64,000 nucleotides of DNA, taken from NCBI GenBank assembly GCA_029547185.1, contig JAKPPU010000170.1:52031-116030 (forward strand), written 5' to 3'. This DNA is from Deltaproteobacteria bacterium (GTDB lineage Bacteria > Desulfobacterota > Desulfomonilia > UBA1062). Both the position numbers and the translations under genes were made by a program. The first letter of the stretch is position 1. Each line of letters opens with the position of its first letter. The notes under the pieces are model-generated. The model made no database searches. It was not told the DNA's origin and worked only from the letters and a program-made list of their open reading frames with translations. Shown one piece after another: positions 34,697 through 43,730 of the stretch.

Positions 34697-35908
34697 ATGC
34701 CTGTCTCCAAGCCGATCAAGCTTACCGATCACGTCTACTGGGTGGGTGCCGTCGACTGGACCATCCGGGACTTCCATGGCTATACGACGAAGCGGGGGAG
34801 CACGTACAACGCGTATCTCATCCTTGCGGACAAGATAACGCTCGTGGACACGGTCAAGGCACCTTTCAAGGAAGAGCTCATGGCCCGGGTGGCATCCCTG
34901 GTCGATCCCAGGCGCATAGATTATATCGTCTCGAACCATTCCGAGATGGATCATTCAGGATGCCTCGCCGAGGTAATCAGGGAAGTTCAGCCGGAAAAGG
35001 TTTTTGCCTCGACGATGGGAGCAAAGGCCCTCAAGGAGCATTTCAAGATAGACAAAGAGATCATCCCCGTAAAGGACGGTTCGGATCTGAGCCTGGGCAA
35101 CCTCACCCTGTCCTTTATGGAAACACGCATGCTCCACTGGCCGGACAGCATGTTCAGCTACCTCAAGGAGGAAAGGCTCCTCTTTTCCCAGGATGCCTTC
35201 GGCATGCACCTCGCCACCTCGGAGAGGTTCTCCGACGAGATCGACCAGGCCATTCTCGATTATGAGGCGGCCACGTACTATGCCAACATCCTCCTTCCCT
35301 ATTCACAGCTCGTCACCAATCTTCTCGACAAGGTCGAAAATTCAGGGATTTCCATTGACATCATCGCGCCCGATCACGGTCCTGTTTGGCGAAAAGACCT
35401 TGCCGGCATTTTTTCGAACTATAGGAAGTGGGCCGGGCAGAAGCCGACAAACAAGGCGATCGTGCTCTACAACACCATGTGGCACAGCACCGAGCTCATG
35501 GCCAGAGCCATCGAAGAAGGACTGCGCGGAGGGGGAACGGATGTGAAGGTCATGTCGATGGGGGCATTCCATCGAAGCGACGTGGCGTACGAGATACTCG
35601 ATGCAGGAGCCCTCGTAGCCGGGTCATCGACCCTGAACAACAACATGCTTCCGGCCATGGCCGATGTGCTCACCTACCTCAAAGGCCTCAAGCCGAAGAA
35701 CCTGATCGGTGCAGCCTTCGGATCATACGGATGGAGCGGGGAAGCAACGGCGCAGATTCAGGAGATCCTCTCGGCAATGAAGGTGGACCTCGTCGGAGAA
35801 CCGATCAAGGCCAAGTATGTGCCTGATGACGAGGTCCTCGAATCATGTTATGAGTTGGGGAGAACGATCGGGAGTAAGCTCAAGGAGATCGTCCGAGAGG
35901 GAGAATGA
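34697..35908 (+). CDS. A-type flavodiiron protein (FprA family)
   Basis: 403 residues from the ATG at 34697 with GGAGAG 5 bases upstream. The metallo-beta-lactamase-like domain has SNHSEMDHSGCLAEV (H-x-E-x-D-H), SQDAFGMHLATSERF and APDHGPVWRKDL, which are the di-iron ligands. From ~255 a flavodoxin domain (VLYNTMWHSTELMARAIEEG, FGSYGWSGEA) binds FMN. It reduces oxygen to water (or NO) in the cytosol, with rubredoxin as the likely donor encoded next. Confidence 0.94.
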   Translation: MPVSKPIKLTDHVYWVGAVDWTIRDFHGYTTKRGSTYNAYLILADKITLVDTVKAPFKEELMARVASLVDPRRIDYIVSNHSEMDHSGCLAEVIREVQPEKVFASTMGAKALKEHFKIDKEIIPVKDGSDLSLGNLTLSFMETRMLHWPDSMFSYLKEERLLFSQDAFGMHLATSERFSDEIDQAILDYEAATYYANILLPYSQLVTNLLDKVENSGISIDIIAPDHGPVWRKDLAGIFSNYRKWAGQKPTNKAIVLYNTMWHSTELMARAIEEGLRGGGTDVKVMSMGAFHRSDVAYEILDAGALVAGSSTLNNNMLPAMADVLTYLKGLKPKNLIGAAFGSYGWSGEATAQIQEILSAMKVDLVGEPIKAKYVPDDEVLESCYELGRTIGSKLKEIVREGE

Positions 35909-36051
35909 ATCATCGGCGGATGTCCGGGGCACCGAGTGCGGAGCAGATAAATGCCGCATTCCCGATCTCGGCTTGAGGGATCGGCATCCCTTGAGTGCAA
36001 AGAGTAGTCATCCCTGGCGTCATAAGACCCAGAACATGTACGGAGGAGAGA

Positions 36052-36210
36052 ATGCAGAAATACGTATGTCAGGTCTGTGGTTACATTTACGATCCGGATT
36101 CAGGCGACACAGAGGGCGGCATCCCTGCCGGGACCCCCTTCGACAAGTTGCCGGATGACTGGAGCTGCCCGGTATGCGGCGCTTCAAAGAGCGAGTTCGC
36201 TCCCGAATAA
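36052..36210 (+). CDS. Rubredoxin
   Basis: 52 residues, the standard size: [14 protein letters not shown] and [11 protein letters not shown] hold the four Cys of the FeS4 site, and LPDDWSCP is the usual core Trp region. GGAGGAG precedes the ATG at 36052. It should shuttle electrons to the flavodiiron, rubrerythrin-type and superoxide reductase proteins encoded around it. The 143-base spacer before it shows no other gene. Confidence 0.97.
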   Translation: MQKYVCQVCGYIYDPDSGDTEGGIPAGTPFDKLPDDWSCPVCGASKSEFAPE

Positions 36211-36329
36211 CAGCTTCATCGTATTGCGGGAAAAGAACCTCCCGACGAGGATGTCGGCAAAGGCAAGGCCTGCGCCTGGAATGAATCCGAGGCACAGGTG
36301 CAGGGGAGAGAAAGGGGATATTAAGGAAG

Positions 36330-37169
36330 ATGCCTCTACGCAAGAGAAGGATGATCCTGCAGGAGATATTCAGAAGATACCATCGTCCTGAATTCATATC
36401 TCCGGATCCTCTCGAATTCCTCTTGCGCTACGATGATCCTCTTGACCGGGAGATTGTCGGCCTGATCGCCTCTTCCCTCGCCTATGGAAGGGTTTCCCAG
36501 ATCATTAAGAGCGTCGATGGTGTGCTGAAAAAGATCGGAGGCTTCCCACGGGCATTTCTCGAGGGCGCGGGTGAGACAATGCTTAAGGAAATCTTCTCCG
36601 GATTCAAGCACCGGTTCACGACTGACAGCGAGCTCGTGGATCTCCTCCTGGGTGCCCAGCGAGCGGTCAGAAGATACGGCTCGCTGGAGGCGTGCTTCCT
36701 TGCGGGCTTATCACGGGGGGATGAAACGACGGTCCCGGCCCTCTCGGCCTTTGCCCGGGAGATACGTATTCGTCCAGGCGACGGGTACAGCAGCCTTATT
36801 CCCCAGCCGACGAAAAAGAGCGCGTGCAAGAGGCTCCACCTCTTCTTGAGGTGGATGGTTCGGTCGGATGAAATCGACCCGGGTGTCTGGACAGGTGTTT
36901 CACCCGCAAAATTGATCGTTCCTCTTGATACGCACATGCACCGGATATGCAGATCTCTGGATATGACGTCCCGTGCACAGGCCGATATGAGAACGGCCCG
37001 GGAGATCACGGAGGGCTTCAGGAGAATCAGCCCTGAGGACCCGGTGCGATATGATTTTTCCCTGACCCGCCTGGGAATACGGGGAGAAGAGGATGCGCTG
37101 CCGGGTATTCTTGAAAGATGCACATGCCCGCCCGGTATGAGGGCACAGGAAGGAGGATGTTATGGATGA
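36330..37169 (+). CDS. TIGR02757 (DUF2400) family protein
   Basis: 279 residues. Hallmarks are SSLAYGRVSQIIKSVDGVL, then RLHLFLRWMVRSDEIDPGVW and IVPLDTHMHRICRSLDMTSR. The RLHLFLRWMVR block and D-x-H pattern suggest a helix-hairpin-helix nucleic-acid protein distantly like DNA glycosylases, but the function is unknown. The end overlaps the rubrerythrin start by 8 bases, tying it to oxidative defence; a repair role is inference. ATGs at 36330 and 36351 are both possible starts. Confidence 0.85.
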   Translation: MPLRKRRMILQEIFRRYHRPEFISPDPLEFLLRYDDPLDREIVGLIASSLAYGRVSQIIKSVDGVLKKIGGFPRAFLEGAGETMLKEIFSGFKHRFTTDSELVDLLLGAQRAVRRYGSLEACFLAGLSRGDETTVPALSAFAREIRIRPGDGYSSLIPQPTKKSACKRLHLFLRWMVRSDEIDPGVWTGVSPAKLIVPLDTHMHRICRSLDMTSRAQADMRTAREITEGFRRISPEDPVRYDFSLTRLGIRGEEDALPGILERCTCPPGMRAQEGGCYG

Positions 37170-37659
37170 GAGGATATATAATGCCATTCATCAGGCGTAC
37201 ACGGGTGAGTCAAAGGCGAGCCTGAGGCTCAAGGTGTTTGCCGAGAAGGCTGAGCAGGAGGGGTATCCGCAGCTTGCAAAGCTCTTCCGGGTGATCTCGT
37301 TTTCCGAGGAGCTCCATGGCAAGAGGGCGCTCAGGCTTCTCAAGGAGATAAAGAGCACCGAGGAGAACCTCGAGGCCAGCTTCGAGTCCGAGACGAAAGT
37401 GGCAGGCGTCGCCTACGACCAGTTCATCAAGTATGCGGAAGAAGCAGGAGACCGGGCAGCCTCTCTGTATTTCAGTCAATCCAGGGACGTCGAAGAAATC
37501 CACGCCCGGCTGTACAAGGAGGCCATGGATCATGTTCTCGAGGAGAGGGAAACGACCTACTACGTCTGTGATGTGTGCGGGTATGTGTCCGACGGCGTGC
37601 CTCTTGACGAATGCCCGGTGTGCGGTGCGAAAAAGGAGCGGTTCGTAACATTTTCCTGA
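37162..37659 (+). CDS. rbr: Rubrerythrin
   Basis: 165 residues, a short rubrerythrin. The di-iron bundle carries GESKASLRLKVFAEKAEQEG, SFSEELHGKRALRLL and VEEIHARLYKEAM. The C-terminal rubredoxin-like domain is YVCDVCGYVSDGVPLDECPV followed by CGAKKERF, with all four Cys. It is an NADH/rubredoxin-linked peroxidase in anaerobes. GGAGG lies just before the ATG, inside the previous gene's 3' end. Confidence 0.93.
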   Translation: MDERIYNAIHQAYTGESKASLRLKVFAEKAEQEGYPQLAKLFRVISFSEELHGKRALRLLKEIKSTEENLEASFESETKVAGVAYDQFIKYAEEAGDRAASLYFSQSRDVEEIHARLYKEAMDHVLEERETTYYVCDVCGYVSDGVPLDECPVCGAKKERFVTFS

Positions 37660-37735
37660 CCTTCGATACGAAAAGATCGTCTGCCTTACGTGTGCCGTCT
37701 TCTCGAAAGGAGAGGCTGTCGGACGGTCGACCACT

Positions 37736-37909
37736 CTATGGCTCTGGGATAAGGGATTCCTCTGCGTCGGAGATCAATCGGCAGGACGGCCTTCCCAGGA
37801 CATTCGTCCAGTAGGCCTCGTATTCACGGCATCCCCTCTTCAGACCATCGATCGTCCTGATGCCGAGCCTTGCAAGCTGCTCCAAGATCTCTCTTCGTGT
37901 CAGCGACAT
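37736..37909 (-). CDS. 57-residue hypothetical protein
   Basis: MSLTRREILEQLARLGIRTI, then DGLKRGCREYEAYW, then VLGRPSCRLISDAEES and a TAG at 37736. Coding-like codon use, an amphipathic N-terminal helix and AAGGTGG six bases before the ATG support a real gene. I recognise no family. It lies convergent to the rubrerythrin gene, and a 12-base palindrome sits 47 bases upstream of its start. Confidence 0.6.
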   Translation of the reverse strand: MSLTRREILEQLARLGIRTIDGLKRGCREYEAYWTNVLGRPSCRLISDAEESLIPEP

Positions 37910-37955
37910 GCCATGCCACCTTCTCGATGGTTGTCTCCATGATCCCGATGATTGA

Positions 37956-37967
37956 TTGATATATCAA
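37956..37967. promoter_or_regulatory. Perfect 12-base palindrome TTGATATATCAA
   Basis: It lies upstream of the 57-residue gene in a spacer (37910-38135) without other coding sequence. Its length and symmetry fit a dimeric repressor site; no regulator can be named. The rest of the spacer shows nothing recognisable. Confidence 0.35.
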
Positions 37968-38135
37968 AAAACGAGGGATTTGCAATGAATTAATGAAGGA
38001 TGTTCTCTCCTCAGCTAACCGGAGTTATTATCAACCGCTTAAGTTAAGAGACTGAATTCAGGAAAGAACCTGCGGGCTGCGAAGATATCCATAAAGCTCG
38101 GTATGGAGGACGGAGGCCCGAATCATCCCTCCCCT

Positions 38136-39416
38136 TCAAGGATGCTCCCATCTCCAGTGCAGGAGGTCCGAAAGGAAGCCTATCTGCTTGTATCCGGGGC
38201 CTCGCTCATAGGAAAAGAGGAAAGACAGGGAAAGGCGCGACCCTGAATCCTGCTTGCTGTACGCTACCGTATGCCAGAGGATGTCGACCTGGGACGATTT
38301 TCCGGCTTTCGCTCCGCTTGCCAGTGTGAGCAGGGGAAGGTAGTTCCTTCTGAATCCTTCGTCATGGAGCGGGATGATCCAGGGGAAGTACCACGACGTA
38401 CGGTCAGGAAAGGCATGCCAGTGCCACAAGGGCCAGATCGTCAGTGATTCGGACTCTGTTGCCTGGTCCTTCGTCTTTTTCATTTTCGAGCTCAGGATCA
38501 GGATGCTGGTGGATTCCTCCCGAACATCCTCCTTTGCGTTATAGCTTGACACATGCCTGTAGAGAGGCCAGAGGATCATGCGCATCCGATACTCCTCCCC
38601 ATAGTCTTTCGACCAGTAAAAGGGGAAGACCTCCTTCTCCTCATAGGCCCCCGATGCAAAACGCACAAGAGGCCAGGGGAAGGCTATGCTCGTGAGCTCC
38701 GGAGAAGTGTTGCGATTATAGGTGAAGAAAGGCCAGATGATGGATACGCCCCTGTTGGTATCTCCCCTCGTATAGGCGAAAAAGGGAAGAAAGGCATCGA
38801 ATCGTTCCACGCCGGTCTTGTGGTGTATGAACGGCCAGAGGAAATAGTCGTGGCGATAGTTTTCTGCCTTCTTGTAGCCGTAGAGGGGGAAGACCTGGAG
38901 CTCTCTGCCCGAGGAATACTTCAGGACAGGCCAGAGGATCGAGTAGGTTGTACGGTCATCATCGATCATCTTTGTGTAGAGAGGCCAGAGGACGTAGTGC
39001 AATTTATCATGGCCGAATCGATGGGAATAGGTGCCGTAGAACGGGAAAAATCCCCCGTACGTCTCGTCGTTGTCCCTGCCGTACGAAAAGAGCAGAACGT
39101 CGACGTTCTTCCGGTCTTTCTCGCTGGAGTATCTAAGGAGCGGGGCGAAGTACCCGTTCGTTCCGGTAGATGAGTGGCCGAGAGGGTAGAGGAGGTCGGT
39201 CTGGGAGTCATCCCTGTAGAACAGGGGCCGCACTGCCGTGAAGTCCGACGTGAATTCCAGAAGAGGACCTGCGAGCGCGAGATCATACCGCTCATCCATG
39301 GATTCATAGGAAAAGAGCGGAGAAAAGTTGATCGAGGCCGCAGCCGCATCATGCTGTCGTGCCAGGAAGGCCAGGCCTAGGATCAGGGGAATGAAGGCGA
39401 TCAGCCGGTAGCGCAT
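38136..39416 (-). CDS. Exported aromatic-Pro repeat protein (predicted beta-rich, envelope)
   Basis: 426 residues with a signal peptide (MRYRLIAFIPLILGLAFLA, cleavage near AAA-AS). The mature part is a tandem of ~20-residue units, each with an aromatic/Leu-Pro-hydrophobic-aromatic core: VLWPLYTK, SILWPVLKY, VFPLYGY, FLWPFIHH, FLPFFAY, IIWPFFTY, FPWPLVRF, VFPFYWS, ILWPLYRH, TIWPLWHW, FPWIIPL. Alternating strands and polar turns suggest a beta-barrel or beta-solenoid in the outer membrane. It starts 7 bases after mlaD ends, so it is probably co-transcribed with it. Function unknown. Confidence 0.7.
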   Translation of the reverse strand: MRYRLIAFIPLILGLAFLARQHDAAAASINFSPLFSYESMDERYDLALAGPLLEFTSDFTAVRPLFYRDDSQTDLLYPLGHSSTGTNGYFAPLLRYSSEKDRKNVDVLLFSYGRDNDETYGGFFPFYGTYSHRFGHDKLHYVLWPLYTKMIDDDRTTYSILWPVLKYSSGRELQVFPLYGYKKAENYRHDYFLWPFIHHKTGVERFDAFLPFFAYTRGDTNRGVSIIWPFFTYNRNTSPELTSIAFPWPLVRFASGAYEEKEVFPFYWSKDYGEEYRMRMILWPLYRHVSSYNAKEDVREESTSILILSSKMKKTKDQATESESLTIWPLWHWHAFPDRTSWYFPWIIPLHDEGFRRNYLPLLTLASGAKAGKSSQVDILWHTVAYSKQDSGSRLSLSFLFSYERGPGYKQIGFLSDLLHWRWEHP

Positions 39417-39423
39417 GCCTCTT

Positions 39424-40449
39424 CTACCAGATGAAACCCATGATCGTCCCCATGACCGTTATGGGTAACTGCTCGCCGAGTCCCTGTGCAGCCGTATTCA
39501 CGTTACGCACAGCTTCGTTCATATTGTTGTACAGCTCATCGTCCGAGAGCAGCTTTCCGAGGGTGCCTTTCCCTGTTGCAAGGTTGCCGGTAACGGTTCT
39601 GACATTCTCCGAAATGGAGACAAGGTTGTAGTAGAGCGTGGGGTCGCTCAGGAGCAGGCTGATGGTGTTCTCTTCCTGGATATTCGCCGTCAGCTTGTGG
39701 AGAGACTCAAGAGAACCCGTGAGCGATTCGTAGAGCCTGTCGTCATAGACCAGCTTCCCGATCGTTCCGTTGCCCGAATTGATATTGGCCAGTATCTCAT
39801 TCATGCTCCGGGATGACCCGGTAAAGCTCTCTGAAGCCTCTGCCATGGCAGCCGTTATATCCTTCAGATTAGTGATGACGATGGAGATGTTGTCCTTGTT
39901 CTCGGCCACCAGGGTGGAAGAGTCCTCGCTGAGCTTCTGAATGTTCGTCAGAATGCTTCGCATCGTTTCCTCGTCGCCGAGCGTTGCATTGAGCGACCCG
40001 GTCAGCTCTGTGAGGTTGCCGGCAATCTGGCCGAGCTGTTCGAGTAGGGTATCCAGCGAGGGCGGGATGGTCGTCCGGGGCAGGTTGCCCTCCGGCTCGA
40101 TGGTGTTCTTCGAGCTTCCCGGTTTGATGACGATGATCTTATCGCCCAGCACACCCTTCGTGGCGATGGAAGCGACACTGTCGATAGGAATCTTGACGTC
40201 TTCGTTTACTGCTGCGGTGACGACCGCCGAATAATTCCTGTTCAGGGCGATGCGCTCCACGGTCCCTATCTGCACTCCGGCCATTTCGAGCTGTGAGCCT
40301 ACCTTCAGGCCTTCGACCGTCGAAAACACCATGGTCATGGTATAGGTATCCGGTTTCGATAAGTTCAGTTCGCCGATCTTGAGTAAGAGGACAATGAAGG
40401 TAATGATGATGGCGACTACGAATATGCCGACTTTTGTCTCATTGCTCAT
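39424..40449 (-). CDS. MlaD/MCE family lipid-transport protein
   Basis: 341 residues. One N-terminal TM anchor (VGIFVVAIIITFIVLLLKI) is followed by a single MCE domain (TVEGLKVGSQLEMAGVQIGT, then VERIALNRNYSAV and KIPIDSVASIATKGVLGDK). A long helical/coiled region to the C-terminus contains repeated (T/S)IGKL and TLGKLL units (NGTIGKLVYDD, KGTLGKLLSDDELYN). MCE proteins form periplasmic hexamers moving phospholipids between membranes. The MlaE permease and MlaF ATPase are not adjacent; instead it sits between a TPR lipoprotein and the repeat protein. Confidence 0.88.
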   Translation of the reverse strand: MSNETKVGIFVVAIIITFIVLLLKIGELNLSKPDTYTMTMVFSTVEGLKVGSQLEMAGVQIGTVERIALNRNYSAVVTAAVNEDVKIPIDSVASIATKGVLGDKIIVIKPGSSKNTIEPEGNLPRTTIPPSLDTLLEQLGQIAGNLTELTGSLNATLGDEETMRSILTNIQKLSEDSSTLVAENKDNISIVITNLKDITAAMAEASESFTGSSRSMNEILANINSGNGTIGKLVYDDRLYESLTGSLESLHKLTANIQEENTISLLLSDPTLYYNLVSISENVRTVTGNLATGKGTLGKLLSDDELYNNMNEAVRNVNTAAQGLGEQLPITVMGTIMGFIW

Positions 40450-40479
40450 AAACAGCCCACTCTCATGAAAGGAACACCG

Positions 40480-42051
40480 CTATTCAAGCAATTCATTGAT
40501 CTTTTCCTTCAACGCATCCTGTGGGTTCTTGCTTAAGGAGGATGATTTCCGGTAATGTTCCAATGCCTTCTTTTTCTTTCCCATGCTTTTGAGAATATCT
40601 CCCATATGCTCATGGATCGTAGGATCTGTATCCAGTTTTTTCAGAGCCTTCCGTAAGTATTCGATCGCCTTCTCCGATTTGCCCTGCTTGTAGCAGACCC
40701 ATGCCATGGAATCGAGGATGTAAGGATCGTCCGGTTTGGCCTGGAGGGCCTCCTTGATCATCGTGTATGCCTTATCCAGGTTGATTCCCCGGTCTGCCCA
40801 CACATATCCCACCATGTTCAATGCGATCGGGTCATGAGGGTTATCCTTAAGGATTTTCTGCGCTACTTCCATACCCTCGTCCCTCCTGCCTGCCGTATCC
40901 AGTTCTGTGGCGAGCAGATATCCCACCTCCTTGCAGGCTCCCTTCGGCGAAAAGTAATCCCAGGCAGTGTTCAATGCATCGATGGCCTCTTTTCCCCTTC
41001 CAAGCTCTTTGAGGATCGAAGCCTTAAGCATCACGGTCTCGCATCCCAGCCCGCTGGTGAGAGGGACCTCCGAAAGCGTGTCCAGCGCGTCCTCGAGCCT
41101 GTCGAGCTTCGTATAGGTTATCCCGAGATAGTATGAGTCTTCGACAGTCATTTCCTTGATGGCCAGGAGGTTGGCCAGGGCATCTTCGAACTTGCCCTGC
41201 TGAAGCTGAAGCAGAACGAGCTTCCGCACGATCTGGGCATCATCGTTCAACTGCTTGAGCTTTATAAGCTGTTCTGCGGCATCCTTATACCTTTTTGTCG
41301 AGATATAGAGATCGGTGAGCGCAACGAGCCCCTCCACCGAAGACGGCTCGATCTCGAGACACTTCTTGTAGGCAGACTCCGCCTTGCCCATTTCCTTTGA
41401 GAGCTCGTATACCTTGCCGAGGTCCAGGTACGCCGGGGTGAAATTCGGGCTCAGCTCGATGACCTTACGCAGGGTTTCCTGCGCGCAGGCGAGGTCTTTG
41501 TTTCCCAGGCATGTTTTCGAAAGGGCATAGAGGATCATGCTGTCGTTTCCGTCTTTACCGATGAGGCTGCGGAGGATTTTTTCAGCCCCCTTGAAATCGG
41601 AGACGATGATCTTGAGGTTGGCGAGGAACAGCTTGAGCTGAATATTGTCAGGGTATTTTTTCGCGAGGGACTCGGTATCCTTGATCGCCTGATTCCAGTC
41701 GCCTTTGCGGGCATAAATCTTGGTCCTGAGCTCAAGTGCTTCATCGACGAGATTCCGGCTCTCTATGAGCCGATCGACATACTTCAGGGCATTGTCCTGC
41801 TGGTTGAGGATGAAGTAAATCCTTGCCTGGGCCAGCAGCGCAAAGGGATCGTCGATCTTTGCGTAGAGTTCCAGTGCCTTGGTCCAGTTTCCCTGGTTCT
41901 CCTCGTACCTGGCGAGGATCATGTTGAGATAAGGGTTGGTCGATTCGGGGGCGGCAGCCGGCTTCTCGGAAGAGACGTGCGCGCATCCGAATGCAATCAT
42001 CGAGAAGAGAATAAGAGAGAGGATCGGCTTAATGGTTCTGCTCACGTGCAA
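40480..42051 (-). CDS. TPR-repeat lipoprotein
   Basis: 523 residues. The signal peptide ends in lipobox AFGC (Cys23). At least ten tetratricopeptide repeats follow, for example ALELYAKIDDPFALLAQARI, FTPAYLDLGKVYELSKEMGK and DPYILDSMAWVCYKQGKSEK. It is a scaffold at the periplasmic face of a membrane. The start overlaps the rpe end by 23 bases. mlaD follows 30 bases downstream, so it may assist lipid or outer-membrane protein traffic; that is inference. Confidence 0.85.
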   Translation of the reverse strand: MHVSRTIKPILSLILFSMIAFGCAHVSSEKPAAAPESTNPYLNMILARYEENQGNWTKALELYAKIDDPFALLAQARIYFILNQQDNALKYVDRLIESRNLVDEALELRTKIYARKGDWNQAIKDTESLAKKYPDNIQLKLFLANLKIIVSDFKGAEKILRSLIGKDGNDSMILYALSKTCLGNKDLACAQETLRKVIELSPNFTPAYLDLGKVYELSKEMGKAESAYKKCLEIEPSSVEGLVALTDLYISTKRYKDAAEQLIKLKQLNDDAQIVRKLVLLQLQQGKFEDALANLLAIKEMTVEDSYYLGITYTKLDRLEDALDTLSEVPLTSGLGCETVMLKASILKELGRGKEAIDALNTAWDYFSPKGACKEVGYLLATELDTAGRRDEGMEVAQKILKDNPHDPIALNMVGYVWADRGINLDKAYTMIKEALQAKPDDPYILDSMAWVCYKQGKSEKAIEYLRKALKKLDTDPTIHEHMGDILKSMGKKKKALEHYRKSSSLSKNPQDALKEKINELLE

Positions 42052-42685
42052 TCTCGAACATCTCCTTGATGGTTGTAACCGGGTCTTCGCTGTTGAATAT
42101 GCTCGATCCGGCGACTACGACATCCACCCCTTTACTGAGGACCATCCCGAGGTTTTCTTTTCCGATGCCCCCATCCACCTGGATGAGGATATCCTTTCCT
42201 TGTGCAAGATCCCTTGCTTTTTCAATCTTGGGCACGACGGCATCAATGAATGCCTGCCCGCCGAAGCCCGGGTTGACGCTCATGATCAATACAAGCCCGA
42301 TCGTATCCAGACAGTATTCTATCGTATCGAGGGGTGTAGCCGGATTCAGGGACACTCCGGGCGTACATCCCAGTTCGCGGATCCTCGAAAGCGTGCGGTG
42401 AAGGTGGGTGCACGCCTCGACATGGACGGTTATTCCGTCTGCCCCGGCCTCGGCAAAGGCATCGATATAGCGGTCCGGGTCGGATATCATCAGGTGACAA
42501 TCGAGATAGGCGTCCGTAACGGAACGGACATGGCGTACGACGGGAGGGCCGATCGTGATATTCGGCACGAAGTGGCCATCCATGACGTCTATGTGTACCC
42601 ACTGGGCCCCGGCTGATACGACTTTTCCGATCTCGTCTCCGAGCCGTGAGAAATCAGCTGATAGTATTGACGGCGCTAGGATCAT
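42029..42685 (-). CDS. rpe: Ribulose-phosphate 3-epimerase
   Basis: 218 residues of TIM-barrel fold: APSILSADFSRLGDEI, WVHIDVMDGHFVPNITIGP, MSVNPGFGGQAFI and IQVDGGIGKENL. The catalytic Asp residues and metal His are present. It interconverts ribulose-5-P and xylulose-5-P. The 100-base spacer to fmt contains no convincing gene. Confidence 0.96.
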   Translation of the reverse strand: MILAPSILSADFSRLGDEIGKVVSAGAQWVHIDVMDGHFVPNITIGPPVVRHVRSVTDAYLDCHLMISDPDRYIDAFAEAGADGITVHVEACTHLHRTLSRIRELGCTPGVSLNPATPLDTIEYCLDTIGLVLIMSVNPGFGGQAFIDAVVPKIEKARDLAQGKDILIQVDGGIGKENLGMVLSKGVDVVVAGSSIFNSEDPVTTIKEMFEIAREQNH

Positions 42686-42785
42686 GGAATATTTCCCGTA
42701 AATTCATCCTCTCGATCCGATAAGCTCGACCGAGAATCTGATATCCTCTCCTATCATGTATCCTCGAAGATTGCTTTACATTTTT

Positions 42786-43730
42786 TTAATCGGCTTTTCT
42801 TCTTCCCAGCATCACTTCGCTGGTGTGGAGGCCGATCGAAAATGCACGGCTGTCCATGGCCTTCTTTCCCTCGAGCTGCACGATCTCGGGGATGAGGAAT
42901 CCGCCCTTGCAGGCAATCTTTATGCCTGCTCTCTCTTTCAGCATGATTCCGTACGGCAGACCATGATCGAGGAGAGAATAGGTGCCCTGCAGTATCTTCA
43001 GCGCCTTTGATCCCATGTAGGTATAGGCGCACGGCCAGGGAACCAGGCCGCGCACCATATTGTGGATGGCTCTCGGGTCCCTGCTCCAGTCGATCTCACC
43101 TTCTTCCTTCGTGAGCATCGGTGCGTATGTTGCCTCTTCATCATTCTGGGGCACGGGAGTGATCTCCCCCCGGCTCAGCAGATCGAGGGTCAGGAGGAGC
43201 TTCTCGGCCCCGAGGCGGCTCAGTCTTTGAGACAGGGAGATCGCGTCTTCATTCTCGGGTATGGCAATTTCCGATTCGAGGAACACGGGTCCGGAGTCCA
43301 TGCCCGAATCGATCTGCATGATGCTTACTCCGGTCGTTGTACACCCTTCCAGGATGGCCCGGTTGATCGGTGCAGCACCTCTGAAGCGGGGGAGGAGAGA
43401 TGCGTGGACATTGATAAAGCCGTATCGGGGGATTTCGAGCATTGCATCGGGAATCATCTTCCCGAACGCGACGACGATAACGGCATCGAGGTCGAGCTGC
43501 CTGAGCAGGCCGGCAATCTCGGCATTCTCCTTGAGCCTGGACGGCTGCAGGACAGGGATGCCGTACTGAAGCGCCAGGATCTTGACCGGCGGCATCTGGA
43601 AGTGCTGGCCTCTGCCCTTGGGCTTATCCGGCTGGGTGATGACGGAGAGCACTTCATGGTCCTTTGAATCGATCAGCGCTTGAAGAGTCGGAAGGGCAAA
43701 CTCCGGGGTGCCCATGAAGGCAAGCTTCAT
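42786..43730 (-). CDS. fmt: Methionyl-tRNA formyltransferase
   Basis: 314 residues. MKLAFMGTPEFALPTLQALI begins the formyl-THF domain, INVHASLLPRFRGAAPINRA is the catalytic signature and MQIDSGMDSGPV follows. The C-terminal OB-like domain holds VRGLVPWPCAYTYMGSKALK. It formylates initiator Met-tRNA. The start overlaps the def stop (4 bases). Confidence 0.97.
   Translation of the reverse strand: MKLAFMGTPEFALPTLQALIDSKDHEVLSVITQPDKPKGRGQHFQMPPVKILALQYGIPVLQPSRLKENAEIAGLLRQLDLDAVIVVAFGKMIPDAMLEIPRYGFINVHASLLPRFRGAAPINRAILEGCTTTGVSIMQIDSGMDSGPVFLESEIAIPENEDAISLSQRLSRLGAEKLLLTLDLLSRGEITPVPQNDEEATYAPMLTKEEGEIDWSRDPRAIHNMVRGLVPWPCAYTYMGSKALKILQGTYSLLDHGLPYGIMLKERAGIKIACKGGFLIPEIVQLEGKKAMDSRAFSIGLHTSEVMLGRRKAD

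Noticed and set aside
42686..42785. 17-codon frame (MIGEDIRFSVELIGSRG) between fmt and rpe
   Set aside because: Too short and no independent support; an ATG-TGA overlap with a shadow frame is coincidental.
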